DNA from: Sphingobacterium rhinopitheci
GTDB lineage: Bacteria > Bacteroidota > Bacteroidia > Sphingobacteriales > Sphingobacteriaceae
Direction: 5' to 3'
DNA length: 64,000 bases
Assembly (NCBI RefSeq): GCF_022627575.1
Contig: NZ_JADEYQ010000003.1
Location: forward strand, 62,001-126,000
The notes below the pieces were generated by a model. It saw only the letters and a list, made by a program, of their open reading frames with translations, was not told the DNA's origin and ran no database searches. This document shows, piece by piece, positions 18,314 through 27,399 of the stretch. The translations under genes and the position numbers were made by a program. The first letter of the stretch is position 1. Each line of letters starts with the position of its first letter.

Positions 18314-18610
18314 CTAACTTTCTAATAAATCTTCTTTAGAGAAATTCTCAATTAAAATAGTCGCATCCATAAGAGCTTGACTAAACTCGACATCATAATT
18401 ATCAAAAATAACACCTGCAATTACCTGAATATCAAACTCTATACCCTGCAGTTCATTCCATATAAATGCAGCTGTTTCGTTCAATGTATATACTTTAGAC
18501 ATATCTACTACATCTTGACTAGGGTCAACAATTACATGCTCATCCCCCATCTTCCTTAATATTAGATCACTCCTTAATTTCATTCTATTTTCATTTAAAT
18601 AACTTAGCAT
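18314..18610 (-). CDS. PqqD-like protein (RiPP recognition element fold)
   Basis: This 98-residue protein fits the PqqD pattern: LRSDLILRKMGDEHVIVDP forms the strands, and VYTLNETAAFIWNELQGIEFD is the highly conserved central motif. A C-terminal helical part follows. PqqD-like domains bind leader peptides in many RiPP pathways, but also occur with HprK-related kinases where no peptide is known. The gene overlaps the S26 peptidase gene by 20 bp and is 4 bp from the nucleotidyltransferase. The ATG at 18610 is used; an internal ATG 9 codons later would also fit the family length. Confidence 0.9.
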   Translation of the reverse strand: MLSYLNENRMKLRSDLILRKMGDEHVIVDPSQDVVDMSKVYTLNETAAFIWNELQGIEFDIQVIAGVIFDNYDVEFSQALMDATILIENFSKEDLLES

Positions 18611-19040
18611 AAACTTTCCTAAGGGGTCTCAAACAGTACCATATGACTCCTAATAATCTAGAATAAATACTTGTCAAACTGATTACTCTATTAGATCTAA
18701 ATAATTTAACTGCTATTGCTAATATATTTATAGCTTCAATTTTCTCTATTTGACTTAGATTATTATCACCTGCAATAAAAACACAGCTATTTTTTTTTCG
18801 AATGACCCTGTGTAATACATAAGCTCCATTATATTTGGCAAGTATTATATCACCGAGCTTTATCGTAGAAAAGCTGATATTTGTTAACAAAATAGCATCT
18901 CCATCAAACAAAAATGGCTGCATACTAGATCCTGAGATATTAATTTTAACATGTTTACCATTCTTTATCAATTCAACAACTGATCCTAATAGAATATCAT
19001 TTGATAACTTTATTGCGTTGGTTACTTTTTGTTGCTCCAT
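18591..19040 (-). CDS. S26-type signal-peptidase-like protease, ER/SipW-like Ser-His type
   Basis: This 149-residue protein has SGSSMQP at residues 36-42, with Ser39 as the expected nucleophile. VLHRVI follows at 75-80 with His77 where bacterial signal peptidases usually have Lys, then AGDNN near 90-94. This Ser-His arrangement matches the S26B/SipW group. A hydrophobic C-terminal stretch (about 120-140) may anchor it. It opens the module and could process a small secreted substrate. A 91-bp gap separates it from the upstream glycosyltransferase, the largest gap in this part, so a local promoter is possible. It could also be a general processing enzyme. Confidence 0.85.
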   Translation of the reverse strand: MEQQKVTNAIKLSNDILLGSVVELIKNGKHVKINISGSSMQPFLFDGDAILLTNISFSTIKLGDIILAKYNGAYVLHRVIRKKNSCVFIAGDNNLSQIEKIEAINILAIAVKLFRSNRVISLTSIYSRLLGVIWYCLRPLRKVYAKLFK

Positions 19041-19131
19041 ATAGATATCGGCATTTAAATTTACAAAAATTAAAAATACCTTTCGTTGAATAAGTTAAAT
19101 TTTAATCCTTAAGCAAGAGTGTGGTTGTTTT

Positions 19132-20250
19132 TTATTGCTGTAAAACATTATCATACAAACACATACACCTAACAACCATTGAATTTCTTGTAAATAAAGT
19201 TTCATACCTTTCAAGACTAGATTTAGAAATTCTATCATAAAAAACACGATCTGTACTTAATTTTATTAAAGCCTCAGCAATTGCCTTTTCGTCACAAACA
19301 GGTACATTAATTCCCGAAACATTATTTTTATTTACCCAACTCACCCCAGAAGCTTCTATATCAGTAGAAATAATTGGTTTTGCACATGACATTGCTTCTA
19401 TCTGAACTATAGCAAAAGCCTCTGTCTTCAAAATCGAACTCAGCACAAATGAATCACAAGCTTGAAAATAAGCATATGCTTCTTCATCAGAAACAAAGCC
19501 TAATAGCTCCACACGATCATTTAAATTCAGGTCGTCAATCAACTTTTGTAAAGAATCGTGTAACGGGCCTTTACCACCTATCATAATCCTATAATTATCC
19601 TCTAAAAACTGTGCCGCTTTTATCAAATATTCAAAACCTTTGTATTCAACCAACCTTCCTAATGAAAAAACTAAAAATTTACCTTTATTTTTAGCTTTTA
19701 TTTCATCCACTAATTGTGAATTAGAAACTATAGGATTTATGCCGATTGGAATATAATCTGTTTTTTGTTTAACATGCTGAAGAAATGGAGACCTATCTAC
19801 ATAAACAGGAGTAGTTCCGACAATGATATCAGCTCTGTTGATTAACCAGGATTGAAGCGGGCTATATATTTTTAATAGGCTTTTTTGCTTTAAGATATCA
19901 CTATGCCAATGCAATACAACCTTGCCTTTATATCCAGCAAGGAAAAGCGAAAGAGCTGCCATTGGATCGGGATGATGAATATGTACTATATCATAATCCT
20001 TGGCTATTTTCCTTAACTTACTGATCATAGATGGGGCTAACATAGTGGCCGCAAATTTGACCTTAGTAGGAACTATTATCACTTTAGCGAAAGAATTAAT
20101 AACTAAGTCACCTGCGGGATAATCTTCTGTGGATGCACATAACATATCGCAATTAATCCCGCGCTGAGCCAAGCCCAACATTAAATCATACATTACCTTT
20201 TCAACTCCACCCCGTATAGGGTAAAATTTACCTAATTGCAATACTCTCAT
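19132..20250 (-). CDS. GT4-family glycosyltransferase
   Basis: This 372-residue GT-B enzyme begins MRVLQLGKFYPIRGGVEKVMYDL, the GT4 N-terminus with a glycine-rich acceptor loop. The donor half has LVFSLGRLVEYKGFEYLIKA and ELLGFVSDEEAYAYFQACD. The EX7E-type motif is EAFAIVQIEAMSCAKPII. It probably adds a hexose or N-acetylhexosamine to the growing repeat unit at the cytoplasmic membrane. It is the last glycosyltransferase before the S26/PqqD module. Donor and acceptor cannot be predicted. Confidence 0.93.
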   Translation of the reverse strand: MRVLQLGKFYPIRGGVEKVMYDLMLGLAQRGINCDMLCASTEDYPAGDLVINSFAKVIIVPTKVKFAATMLAPSMISKLRKIAKDYDIVHIHHPDPMAALSLFLAGYKGKVVLHWHSDILKQKSLLKIYSPLQSWLINRADIIVGTTPVYVDRSPFLQHVKQKTDYIPIGINPIVSNSQLVDEIKAKNKGKFLVFSLGRLVEYKGFEYLIKAAQFLEDNYRIMIGGKGPLHDSLQKLIDDLNLNDRVELLGFVSDEEAYAYFQACDSFVLSSILKTEAFAIVQIEAMSCAKPIISTDIEASGVSWVNKNNVSGINVPVCDEKAIAEALIKLSTDRVFYDRISKSSLERYETLFTRNSMVVRCMCLYDNVLQQ

Positions 20251-20270
20251 TTAAGCTAATAAAAAATGAA

Positions 20271-21383
20271 TTATTTTAATAAAATTGAAAACAAATCTTC
20301 CCAAGATTTGACAACAGGCCCCTTAATTGATTTCCGAGGGATAGGTTTTAAAAAACTGGAATCCCCATTTATCAGATTTCTCATTTTATCTGCCAAATCA
20401 CGTTCATCAGTTGGCTCAAAAAAAGCCGTATATCTAGCGCCTTCTGCTGTCTCGTGGGCATACGGTAAATCTGCAAGAAGCATAGGCTTATTCAATTGAC
20501 TATATTCAGAAATTGGTAATCCCCAAGATTCAATTTTAGAAGGAAAAATTAAACAATTTGAATCTTCATACAATTTAAATAGGCTATCTTTTGGCATAAA
20601 ACCTGTAAAATGCAAATTTTCTAAATGCCCCCAATTCTTAAACAACCAATTGGCATACTTATTCTCATTACCTTTAACAGTTATAGATACCTTAAAGTTT
20701 GAAATATTATACTCTTTTATTAAAATATTTACCGATTTACAGATAATTTCAAAATTCTTATGACTATTAGGGGACCCCGCAAATACAAAAGAATACATAT
20801 CATTTATTACGGTTTCAGATTCTTCCATAAAACCTAAAAGAGGAGATTCAGGTCGAGCAACAATAATTTTTGACACTGGTACGTTAAAAATGGTATGCAT
20901 AGCTTGTCTAAACCAATCCTGCTGTACTACTAAGTAGTTATTTTTATGAATATTTGTTCGGTAAATAAATTTGGTGAAAATTGCAAATAGCGCAATCTTT
21001 GGAGCGAATATTAAGTCATGTAATCTCCATTTATAATTAAAGTATGAATTATGACAGTACACAGCCCTTCTCTCTGCTTTTACAGTAGGAGAAGTATCGT
21101 GCAAAGAAAACCAAAGATATACTGGATTTAAGCTCTTTGATATGTTATTCATGGAGACATATTCATACCACAATCGATTAATCCATTTCTTTTTTGGCCA
21201 TTGTGTCTCGATATATTCAATATTAGGGTAATCAACAAGGTTTTTATCAAACACAACAGCTACAATCTTGTATTCTCCATGGTCGGCTAATTTAGACAAA
21301 TAGCTTAAGCATTCCCTTAAAATCGCTAATGTACCCGCTTCCACTAAATTGACGGCTGATATAACAATAAGTTTCTTATCCAT
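20271..21383 (-). CDS. GT4-like glycosyltransferase
   Basis: This 370-residue GT-B protein begins MDKKLIVISAVNLVEAGTLAIL. The C-terminal half has SFVFAGSPNSHKNFEIICKSV, HLENLHFTGFMPKDSLFKLYEDS and PSKIESWGLPISEYSQLNKPML, which is a GT4-type donor site with the EX7E motif in altered form (E-S-W-G-L-P-I-S-E). It starts 2 bp after the preceding gene and ends 20 bp before the next. Sugar specificity is unknown. Confidence 0.88.
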   Translation of the reverse strand: MDKKLIVISAVNLVEAGTLAILRECLSYLSKLADHGEYKIVAVVFDKNLVDYPNIEYIETQWPKKKWINRLWYEYVSMNNISKSLNPVYLWFSLHDTSPTVKAERRAVYCHNSYFNYKWRLHDLIFAPKIALFAIFTKFIYRTNIHKNNYLVVQQDWFRQAMHTIFNVPVSKIIVARPESPLLGFMEESETVINDMYSFVFAGSPNSHKNFEIICKSVNILIKEYNISNFKVSITVKGNENKYANWLFKNWGHLENLHFTGFMPKDSLFKLYEDSNCLIFPSKIESWGLPISEYSQLNKPMLLADLPYAHETAEGARYTAFFEPTDERDLADKMRNLINGDSSFLKPIPRKSIKGPVVKSWEDLFSILLK

Positions 21384-21385
21384 AT

Positions 21386-22513
21386 CTAATAAAGTAAATC
21401 ATCAAACAATGAAGTCCATCTTTTCATGATTTCATGCTCAGAAAAAGATGCTGAATTTAGTTTAGATTTTGTCCCCATCAACTTTCTTAATTTTTGATCT
21501 TGAATCAAATGAATTAACTTTTGAGCGATTGAATTAATATCTCCTTCAGCTACCAAATATCCATTAACACCATCTTTTATTATATCACTTGGTCCGCATT
21601 TACAAGCATAAGATACTAGCGGTAATCCACAGTTCTGTGCTTCTAAAAGCACCATTGGTAATCCTTCATAACGTGAAGTCATCGCTAAGATGGAGTGTGT
21701 GAGGTAAATATTTTCGATATCCCTTGTTGGTTCCTGGAGAAAGATTACATCTTCCAATCCAGAATCAAAAATCATTTGTTCAAACTTGTTCTTTAATGGT
21801 CCATGACCATAAATATTTAAAATCCAATCTGGATTACTTTTATAAACAATTTGCCATGCCTTTATTAAATCATCAAAACCTTTTTGGTAATCATAGCGGC
21901 CTACTGCAAGAACTTTATTGTTTTCTAATAGTGCAATTTTATCGGTCACAAAACTATTAGCATTCGGAATGACAACAATATTTTTCAAATCACCCCAATA
22001 TGTTTTATCTTCATTGGTAAGTACAACGAAGCGGTCATAATTTTGTACATCTCGTATATCGTTTCTACTTCTGTACCTATCTACCCATTTCAAAAGACCT
22101 TTCCTACCATATTGTAAGCGTTTATATCTTGAAAAATGAATTTCTAAAATTTTTTTACTCCCATCTTTAATCTTATACAAAAAAGAGGAATCATTATCAA
22201 ACATAGAAATTACTATATCAGCTTTAATTTCAAGAAGCTTTTTTTGTAAAATTTCTTTATGGTTACTTTTCTTTTTAAAATAAGAAATGATCTTACCCAA
22301 CACATTACGACTAACGCTATCCGTATAATTAATACCGAGATCAATACATTCAATCCTACGATCCAATTCAAAATAGGGTGAACGATTCTGTTGATCTGTC
22401 GTTATAATAACAATAGAATAGCCTTTTCTAACTAAAAAGTTAGCCTTATTCGCGAGAACCCTTTCCATTCCACCCGAATTATAAGTCCCAAGAATACTAT
22501 ATACTATTTTCAT
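21386..22513 (-). CDS. GT4-family glycosyltransferase
   Basis: This 375-residue enzyme begins MKIVYSILGTYNSGGMERVLANKANFL. Its donor half carries VLAVGRYDYQKGFDDLIKAW, VIFLQEPTRDIENIYL and the EX7E-type motif SRYEGLPMVLLEAQNCGLPLV. This matches the GT4 group that includes galactosyltransferases and N-acetylgalactosaminyltransferases of lipopolysaccharide and capsule loci. The start overlaps the Wzy-like gene by 17 bp, indicating co-translation. Sugar specificity is unknown. Confidence 0.93.
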   Translation of the reverse strand: MKIVYSILGTYNSGGMERVLANKANFLVRKGYSIVIITTDQQNRSPYFELDRRIECIDLGINYTDSVSRNVLGKIISYFKKKSNHKEILQKKLLEIKADIVISMFDNDSSFLYKIKDGSKKILEIHFSRYKRLQYGRKGLLKWVDRYRSRNDIRDVQNYDRFVVLTNEDKTYWGDLKNIVVIPNANSFVTDKIALLENNKVLAVGRYDYQKGFDDLIKAWQIVYKSNPDWILNIYGHGPLKNKFEQMIFDSGLEDVIFLQEPTRDIENIYLTHSILAMTSRYEGLPMVLLEAQNCGLPLVSYACKCGPSDIIKDGVNGYLVAEGDINSIAQKLIHLIQDQKLRKLMGTKSKLNSASFSEHEIMKRWTSLFDDLLY

Positions 22514-23771
22514 CTAACACCTCTAATTCTTGTTGAGCATCTTCACTTGTAGAAAAGCTATCAATACAATAAAACAAAGCAAAGACAAAAAATATATCAG
22601 TTGCTACTTTTAACCAAATAATAAAAGATAAGGCACCTAGAATTAAAAACAGAACTCTATATTGAGGTACCTTAATCATAAATGCAAAAGAATTATAGAT
22701 AAATAAAGACGCAAATGTGCTAAAACCAATCAAGCCACAATACAAGATAAAACGACAATAACCAATATCAGTACTATACACAAAATTACCAAATATACCA
22801 GTTCCAATTAACCATTCTTCTCTTGTAGTCGGCCAAATCCACATTTCTGCATTTAATTTATCTGTAGAAGAAGTCCTCCATACTCCGACTTCGTACCAAT
22901 TGAAAAAACCCTCAAATGCAAAGCGTATACTTAAACGATATTCAAGACTTGTATTATATATATATACTGCGAAGCCAACTATAAAAACTACGACAATTAA
23001 AAAAATTAGTGCTCTTTTGAAGGAATGATAGTATATGATTTTATTAAAGATATCTGAATAAAATATTAAGTAAACAAAGCCTATCCCTGCCCCTATTACT
23101 GTAGTTCGTGAGATCATATTCCCAATGATACCTATTATAAAAAAAGATAGTAAAATCAAAAAATACTGTTTGGTATTTGCTTTGACAGCTTTATCATGAA
23201 TTAATAAATTCGCCGCCATAATTAACACAATTGAAAAACGTACACCTGCATTATCCAGTGATGCACCAATACCATACAGTCGATCAACTTTACCCAAGAA
23301 CTCTTGCCCCTGTAAAAACACACTATCGACAATCATCTTAAAAGCATGGAAATTATCTATCGCGAGGCTTAGAAAACATTGCGTTACACATACGGCAATA
23401 AGATAAAAAGTTAATTGCCGAAAACTAAACTCCCCATAGAAAAATCGAAAAAACCACGCTACAGCATATGCCCCACCAAGCCATACGAAGAAACTAATGA
23501 TATACGTCGCATAAGAATAATCATTTGTATGATTAAAATCTGCAGCATAAAGACATATCACAGAAAAAAAACCAGCTATAATTGTCGATACAAGAAGATT
23601 ATAACTAAACTTTAATTCTGATAATTTGAAGTTATCTAATAGGAACACTAAACATCCAAAAATAGCCAATAACATTTTCGTATTTATGGACGGTGGTAAA
23701 AATGTAAAACCTATTGGAAAAAAATAAAAACTAACTATTGTTCCTAAAAATATTTTATTAAATAAACCCAT
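22497..23771 (-). CDS. Wzy/O-antigen-polymerase-like multispanning membrane protein
   Basis: This 424-residue protein has about ten to twelve hydrophobic segments. A large periplasmic loop lies around residues 270-320 (YEVGVWRTSSTDKLNAEMW, WLIGTGIFGN), the usual layout of Wzy polymerases and WaaL ligases. It is the only such protein in the locus and is flanked by glycosyltransferases. Wzy polymerases have low sequence identity, so the call rests on topology and context. Its presence together with a Wzm/Wzt exporter is notable because those two routes are normally alternatives. Confidence 0.8.
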   Translation of the reverse strand: MGLFNKIFLGTIVSFYFFPIGFTFLPPSINTKMLLAIFGCLVFLLDNFKLSELKFSYNLLVSTIIAGFFSVICLYAADFNHTNDYSYATYIISFFVWLGGAYAVAWFFRFFYGEFSFRQLTFYLIAVCVTQCFLSLAIDNFHAFKMIVDSVFLQGQEFLGKVDRLYGIGASLDNAGVRFSIVLIMAANLLIHDKAVKANTKQYFLILLSFFIIGIIGNMISRTTVIGAGIGFVYLIFYSDIFNKIIYYHSFKRALIFLIVVVFIVGFAVYIYNTSLEYRLSIRFAFEGFFNWYEVGVWRTSSTDKLNAEMWIWPTTREEWLIGTGIFGNFVYSTDIGYCRFILYCGLIGFSTFASLFIYNSFAFMIKVPQYRVLFLILGALSFIIWLKVATDIFFVFALFYCIDSFSTSEDAQQELEVLDENSI

Positions 23772-23774
23772 TTG

Positions 23775-24773
23775 TTATTTATAAATAATACCATACATAA
23801 CTTTTATCACTAAAAAATAATGTAATTTAACAAACCAAAACTGCTTTTTACTCGCCATTAATTGAAGAATCTTAATTCTTTTTGAACATAACTCGTTCTG
23901 TAAACTGTAAGAATTAGACTCTGAAAACCAATTAAGCCACTCTTTGTACTGCTGACTATTATTAGATATCAATAAAGGTAATTTGATATTTAATTTTAAA
24001 AAATTAAACAAAACACACCATTTTTCACTATTACTGAACCTATTAAAATATTTATCTATTTCTAAAAAATTATGCACCACCTCTTGTTTATGTTTTTTTG
24101 AATAAACCTTTGTTAGTGATTCTAAATTGGACTGAGCATAATAGTATAAAGGTTCACTTACCATAGCTATAGAACTAGCATGCAACAATAATTTAAACAT
24201 CACCATCATATCTTCACCCATATTTTGGCCTGAATAAAACGTTATATCATGCTTGCGATATAAATCTGTTCGCACTAAAAACAACCATAAATTCCATCGC
24301 ATCACTCCTTTACACATATATTCAATTGCATGATCAGTTGTTACTGGATTAGGTTGGTTCATTATACGTCCATTCTTTTCAAATTGCAAAACCCAACTAC
24401 AACCAACAATATCAGCATTTGAAGAAATAGCTTTATTAACAAGCATATTAATAGCATCATTAGCTAAGAAATCATCCGCATCTAAATAGTAAATATATTC
24501 ACCTGTTACTTCCGACAAGCCCGTATTACGTGCGGCAGCAACGCCTTTATTAGCACTATGTTTGAGAATTTTGATTGTATAAGTAGGATTTGAATTCAGC
24601 ATATCTTCCTTAAACTTCATCAAAACTAAAGCACTATCATCTGTACTAGCATCATCGATAAATATAATCTCTAAAGATTTATATGATTGTGATTGCAGGG
24701 ATACCAAAGATCTATCCATAAGATGAGCTGCATTATATACAGGAACAATTATAGAAATAAGCGGTAGTTTCAT
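23775..24773 (-). CDS. GT2-family glycosyltransferase
   Basis: This 332-residue GT-A enzyme has the classic N-terminus PLISIIVPVYNAAHLMDRSLVSL, the metal-binding DADD in YIYYLDADDFLANDA (about residues 95-109), and GVAAARNTGLSEV. The C-terminal third is helical and poorly conserved, as in many capsule GT2 enzymes. It lies 3 bp upstream of the Wzy-like gene start and follows the frameshifted GT-D gene. Donor and linkage are unknown. Confidence 0.92.
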   Translation of the reverse strand: MKLPLISIIVPVYNAAHLMDRSLVSLQSQSYKSLEIIFIDDASTDDSALVLMKFKEDMLNSNPTYTIKILKHSANKGVAAARNTGLSEVTGEYIYYLDADDFLANDAINMLVNKAISSNADIVGCSWVLQFEKNGRIMNQPNPVTTDHAIEYMCKGVMRWNLWLFLVRTDLYRKHDITFYSGQNMGEDMMVMFKLLLHASSIAMVSEPLYYYAQSNLESLTKVYSKKHKQEVVHNFLEIDKYFNRFSNSEKWCVLFNFLKLNIKLPLLISNNSQQYKEWLNWFSESNSYSLQNELCSKRIKILQLMASKKQFWFVKLHYFLVIKVMYGIIYK

Positions 24774-24784
24774 ATCTTAATGAT

Positions 24785-25664
24785 TTATAAAAAAAAACAC
24801 TTAACAACTGTTAAAATAATCTGCTGTAAACAATCAGTGTCTACAGTAGATTGATACTCGATATCATAACCAAGTTCATTTATAAGCTTACCACTCATAG
24901 CCACTTTTCCCTCTCCTCGCAATAAACGATTCATACTCCAAATCAACATGACCAATATCAATGTTTTGTATACTAAAATCACATAAGTCATAGTCTAGCA
25001 CAGTAGCCGTAGTTCCTAAAGAAATTAATATCAAATCATATTTCTTAACAAGAGCTTGACAGGCTTCAAGTAACTGTGGGTATTTTTTATATGCATTTTG
25101 TGATAGAGTAATACTTCTATGAATAGATTTAGACTTTGCGAATAAGTCATTACCTACACCTAATTTACTCATTTCCCCTTCTACAATTAATATTTTCTTT
25201 TCATTCCAAAGAACTTTCATTCGATCAAAAAATTTCTGTGTACAGCTATGGTCTTTAAAATCCATATCAGGTCTTGTGACACTAACATATGTTTTCTTAA
25301 AATCGAAATATTGTATATATTTTTTATAGAGAATTACAACAAATTGTTTCCAAAAATATTCACAATCAACATTAAATCCCTTCATGGTATTTAATCCTAG
25401 CGGCAATGCAATAATGCAATTTGAATTATCGCTGACAAGAATCTCTTTTAAACGCTGTGGTAAATCTATATTGATTTCTTGACATCCGATATACTCAGTC
25501 TTTCCAAGCAAATGAAATTCTCCATGACCATAGCGTATTATTGATTTTCCAGAATTAATTAATAAGTCCAATGTTTCTTCATTTGATATAATTTTTGGGA
25601 ACGGAAAAATCACTTTAAAAAAAGTATAGCGGAGATACACGGACCATTTTCTAAATATATTCAT
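24785..25664 (-). pseudogene. GT-D-fold glycosyltransferase (DUF1792/PF08759-like), frameshifted near the C-terminus
   Basis: The first frame gives 258 residues with the GT-D hallmarks IIRYGHGEF near residue 40 and IDIGHVDLEYE near 237-247, then runs into ARRGKSGYEW and a stop at 24888. The +1 frame supplies the expected ending: LRGEGKVAMSGKLINE and onward to 24785. One extra base at about 24918-24932 would explain this, so the intact protein would be about 290 residues. The C-terminal segment holds conserved Gly and Lys residues, and the predicted product lacks it. It may be a recent loss of function, a sequencing error or, less likely, a programmed shift. Neighbours on both sides are intact glycosyltransferases. 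Confidence 0.8.
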
Positions 25665-25677
25665 ATAAAAGATCTAA

Positions 25678-26547
25678 TTATGTGTTACTAACATATTTAA
25701 TTAAGTGATTTACAACCTCCATTTTATTACTTGAAAATTTTCGTGCAAAGAGAAGATTTGAATCTTTCAATTGTTCAAAATCTTTTCCCTCCCATTCTAT
25801 AATCATGTTATTATTCCATCCTATCATACGTTGACTACCTTGGGCTTCATCATCTATATTAAAGACATTAGCTTTAAAGACAGAATTCCAACATAAGGTT
25901 TGAATAAAAATCTCGTCAGCACAAAAAGTATTTTTATAAATCTCCAATACGTTATCCTTTTCTTGAATAATCAATTCCAAAAAATCATGGGTAATACTAA
26001 TCCATTGTGTTCCTTTCTTGAAGTCTATATCCTTATTTCTACTAAACCCAATTAAGTACTGTAATCGAATCGAAACTGCACGAACTATCTTTTTTATTAA
26101 TCCTACAATACTTGTATCGGCTCTAAAATCATGAGGAAACAAATGAAATTTACGAACCTTTCGTTCCATATCTATGGTAATATCTTGTTGATAAAACCCC
26201 ACAAATTCCTTACCCTGATTTTTCCTGAAAAAATCATGAATATAATCCTGACTTTTCAATGGCATGTCAACACCAGACAGCAAATGATAATAATCAAAAC
26301 CTCCTATAGCATGGGCTGCTTCAAATAACTTATACTCCGCTTCCACAACAGTTACATCCCCCCAACTAACATCCACTCTATCCTCCAATATACTCATTGC
26401 AGCATTATGCACTTGCAAATTAGGTTTAGCAATCACTTTTTTATCAAAATGAATAAAAATATGATTGCGACTATCGTCTATGGAACGAAGTAAGAAGTCT
26501 AGAACTTCAAATTGATTATGAGCCAAAATTAAATAGGCATGTTTCAT
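25678..26547 (-). CDS. GT14-family (core-2/I-branching-like) glycosyltransferase, copy A
   Basis: This 289-residue protein begins MKHAYLILAHNQFEVLDFLL and carries IFIHFDKK, YYHLLSGVDMPLKSQDYI, RKFHLF and KGTQWISITHDFLELI. These are the hallmarks of bacterial PF02485 glycosyltransferases related to beta-1,6-N-acetylglucosaminyltransferases. The late FCADEIFIQT holds the catalytic-base Glu region. It overlaps its neighbour and close paralogue at 26544 by 4 bp (ATGA). The specific linkage is not known; branching or xylosyl-type transfer are possible. Confidence 0.9.
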   Translation of the reverse strand: MKHAYLILAHNQFEVLDFLLRSIDDSRNHIFIHFDKKVIAKPNLQVHNAAMSILEDRVDVSWGDVTVVEAEYKLFEAAHAIGGFDYYHLLSGVDMPLKSQDYIHDFFRKNQGKEFVGFYQQDITIDMERKVRKFHLFPHDFRADTSIVGLIKKIVRAVSIRLQYLIGFSRNKDIDFKKGTQWISITHDFLELIIQEKDNVLEIYKNTFCADEIFIQTLCWNSVFKANVFNIDDEAQGSQRMIGWNNNMIIEWEGKDFEQLKDSNLLFARKFSSNKMEVVNHLIKYVSNT

Positions 26548-27398
26548 GATGACGATTTTAGATTAGAAATGATTTTTAAGACTAAATCAAAATTAGATTT
26601 GGAAAACTTACGAGCGAATAAGCATCCAGAATTTTGGAGATAAGAATAGTCACTATCTTGATATATTCGAGGACTTACACTATTGAAATCACATTTCAAT
26701 AACTTATCTGTATACATTATACTAGGTCTCAAAGGTGATCTTTCTAATTCACTAGAAATAAAAAACTCATCACAACAAAAAGTTAAAGCATATTTTTTTA
26801 CAATACTATTTTTATGCTGAATAAGGTAGTCAATTGCATCATAATTCAAGCTCCCCCATTGTGAAGCTTTATGAAAATCAAACTCCTTATTTCTTTTAAA
26901 GCCGAAAATATCTTGTACCTTAAGCAAGACAAGCCAGCACAATTGGTCTATTCTTTGAATAATACGATTTGGGTGGATAAAGTTCTTTATGAAAAAATGA
27001 TACCTTTTCATTTTCATGCTTACTTCCCTTTCATTGGTCGGCATTTTCATCAAAAAATTATTCACTTTATGCTTATCAAAATAAGCATGCAAATAGTCTT
27101 GATTGTATAAAGGCAAATGAACCCCTGAAAACAAATGAAAGAATTTATAATTATCAGTATACATGGCTTTTTCCATCAAATTATACATCGCTTTCATCTG
27201 TGACACATGTCCCCAACGGACATCTACTCTATGTTCCAATATATACAGTTTTGCATTTTCCACCTTTAAATCAGGTAACCCCCTCAGCTTCTTATCAAAA
27301 TGTATAAATATATCATTACGGCTATCGTCCAGAGAAGATACCAAACATTGAAGTACTTCAAACTCATTATGTGCCATTATAAGATAAGCATGCTTCAT
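26544..27398 (-). CDS. GT14-family (core-2/I-branching-like) glycosyltransferase, copy B
   Basis: This 284-residue paralogue of the gene at 25678 has MKHAYLIMAHNEFEVLQCLV, IFIHFDKK, FFHLFSGVHLPLYNQDYL, KASQWGSLNYDAIDYLI and FCCDEFFISSEL in the same order. The two are clearly homologous but well diverged, so this is an old tandem duplication rather than a recent one. It is coupled to copy A by an ATGA overlap and lies 1 bp after the GT8 gene. Confidence 0.9.
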   Translation of the reverse strand: MKHAYLIMAHNEFEVLQCLVSSLDDSRNDIFIHFDKKLRGLPDLKVENAKLYILEHRVDVRWGHVSQMKAMYNLMEKAMYTDNYKFFHLFSGVHLPLYNQDYLHAYFDKHKVNNFLMKMPTNEREVSMKMKRYHFFIKNFIHPNRIIQRIDQLCWLVLLKVQDIFGFKRNKEFDFHKASQWGSLNYDAIDYLIQHKNSIVKKYALTFCCDEFFISSELERSPLRPSIMYTDKLLKCDFNSVSPRIYQDSDYSYLQNSGCLFARKFSKSNFDLVLKIISNLKSSS

Positions 27399-27399
27399 A

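Noticed and set aside
24785..24991. Short frame considered as a separate gene
   Set aside because: Its sequence continues the GT-D family pattern of the overlapping gene, so it is the frameshifted end of that gene.
26544..27398. GT14 copy B considered as a recent copy of its neighbour
   Set aside because: Only short motifs are shared; the sequences are too different for a recent event.
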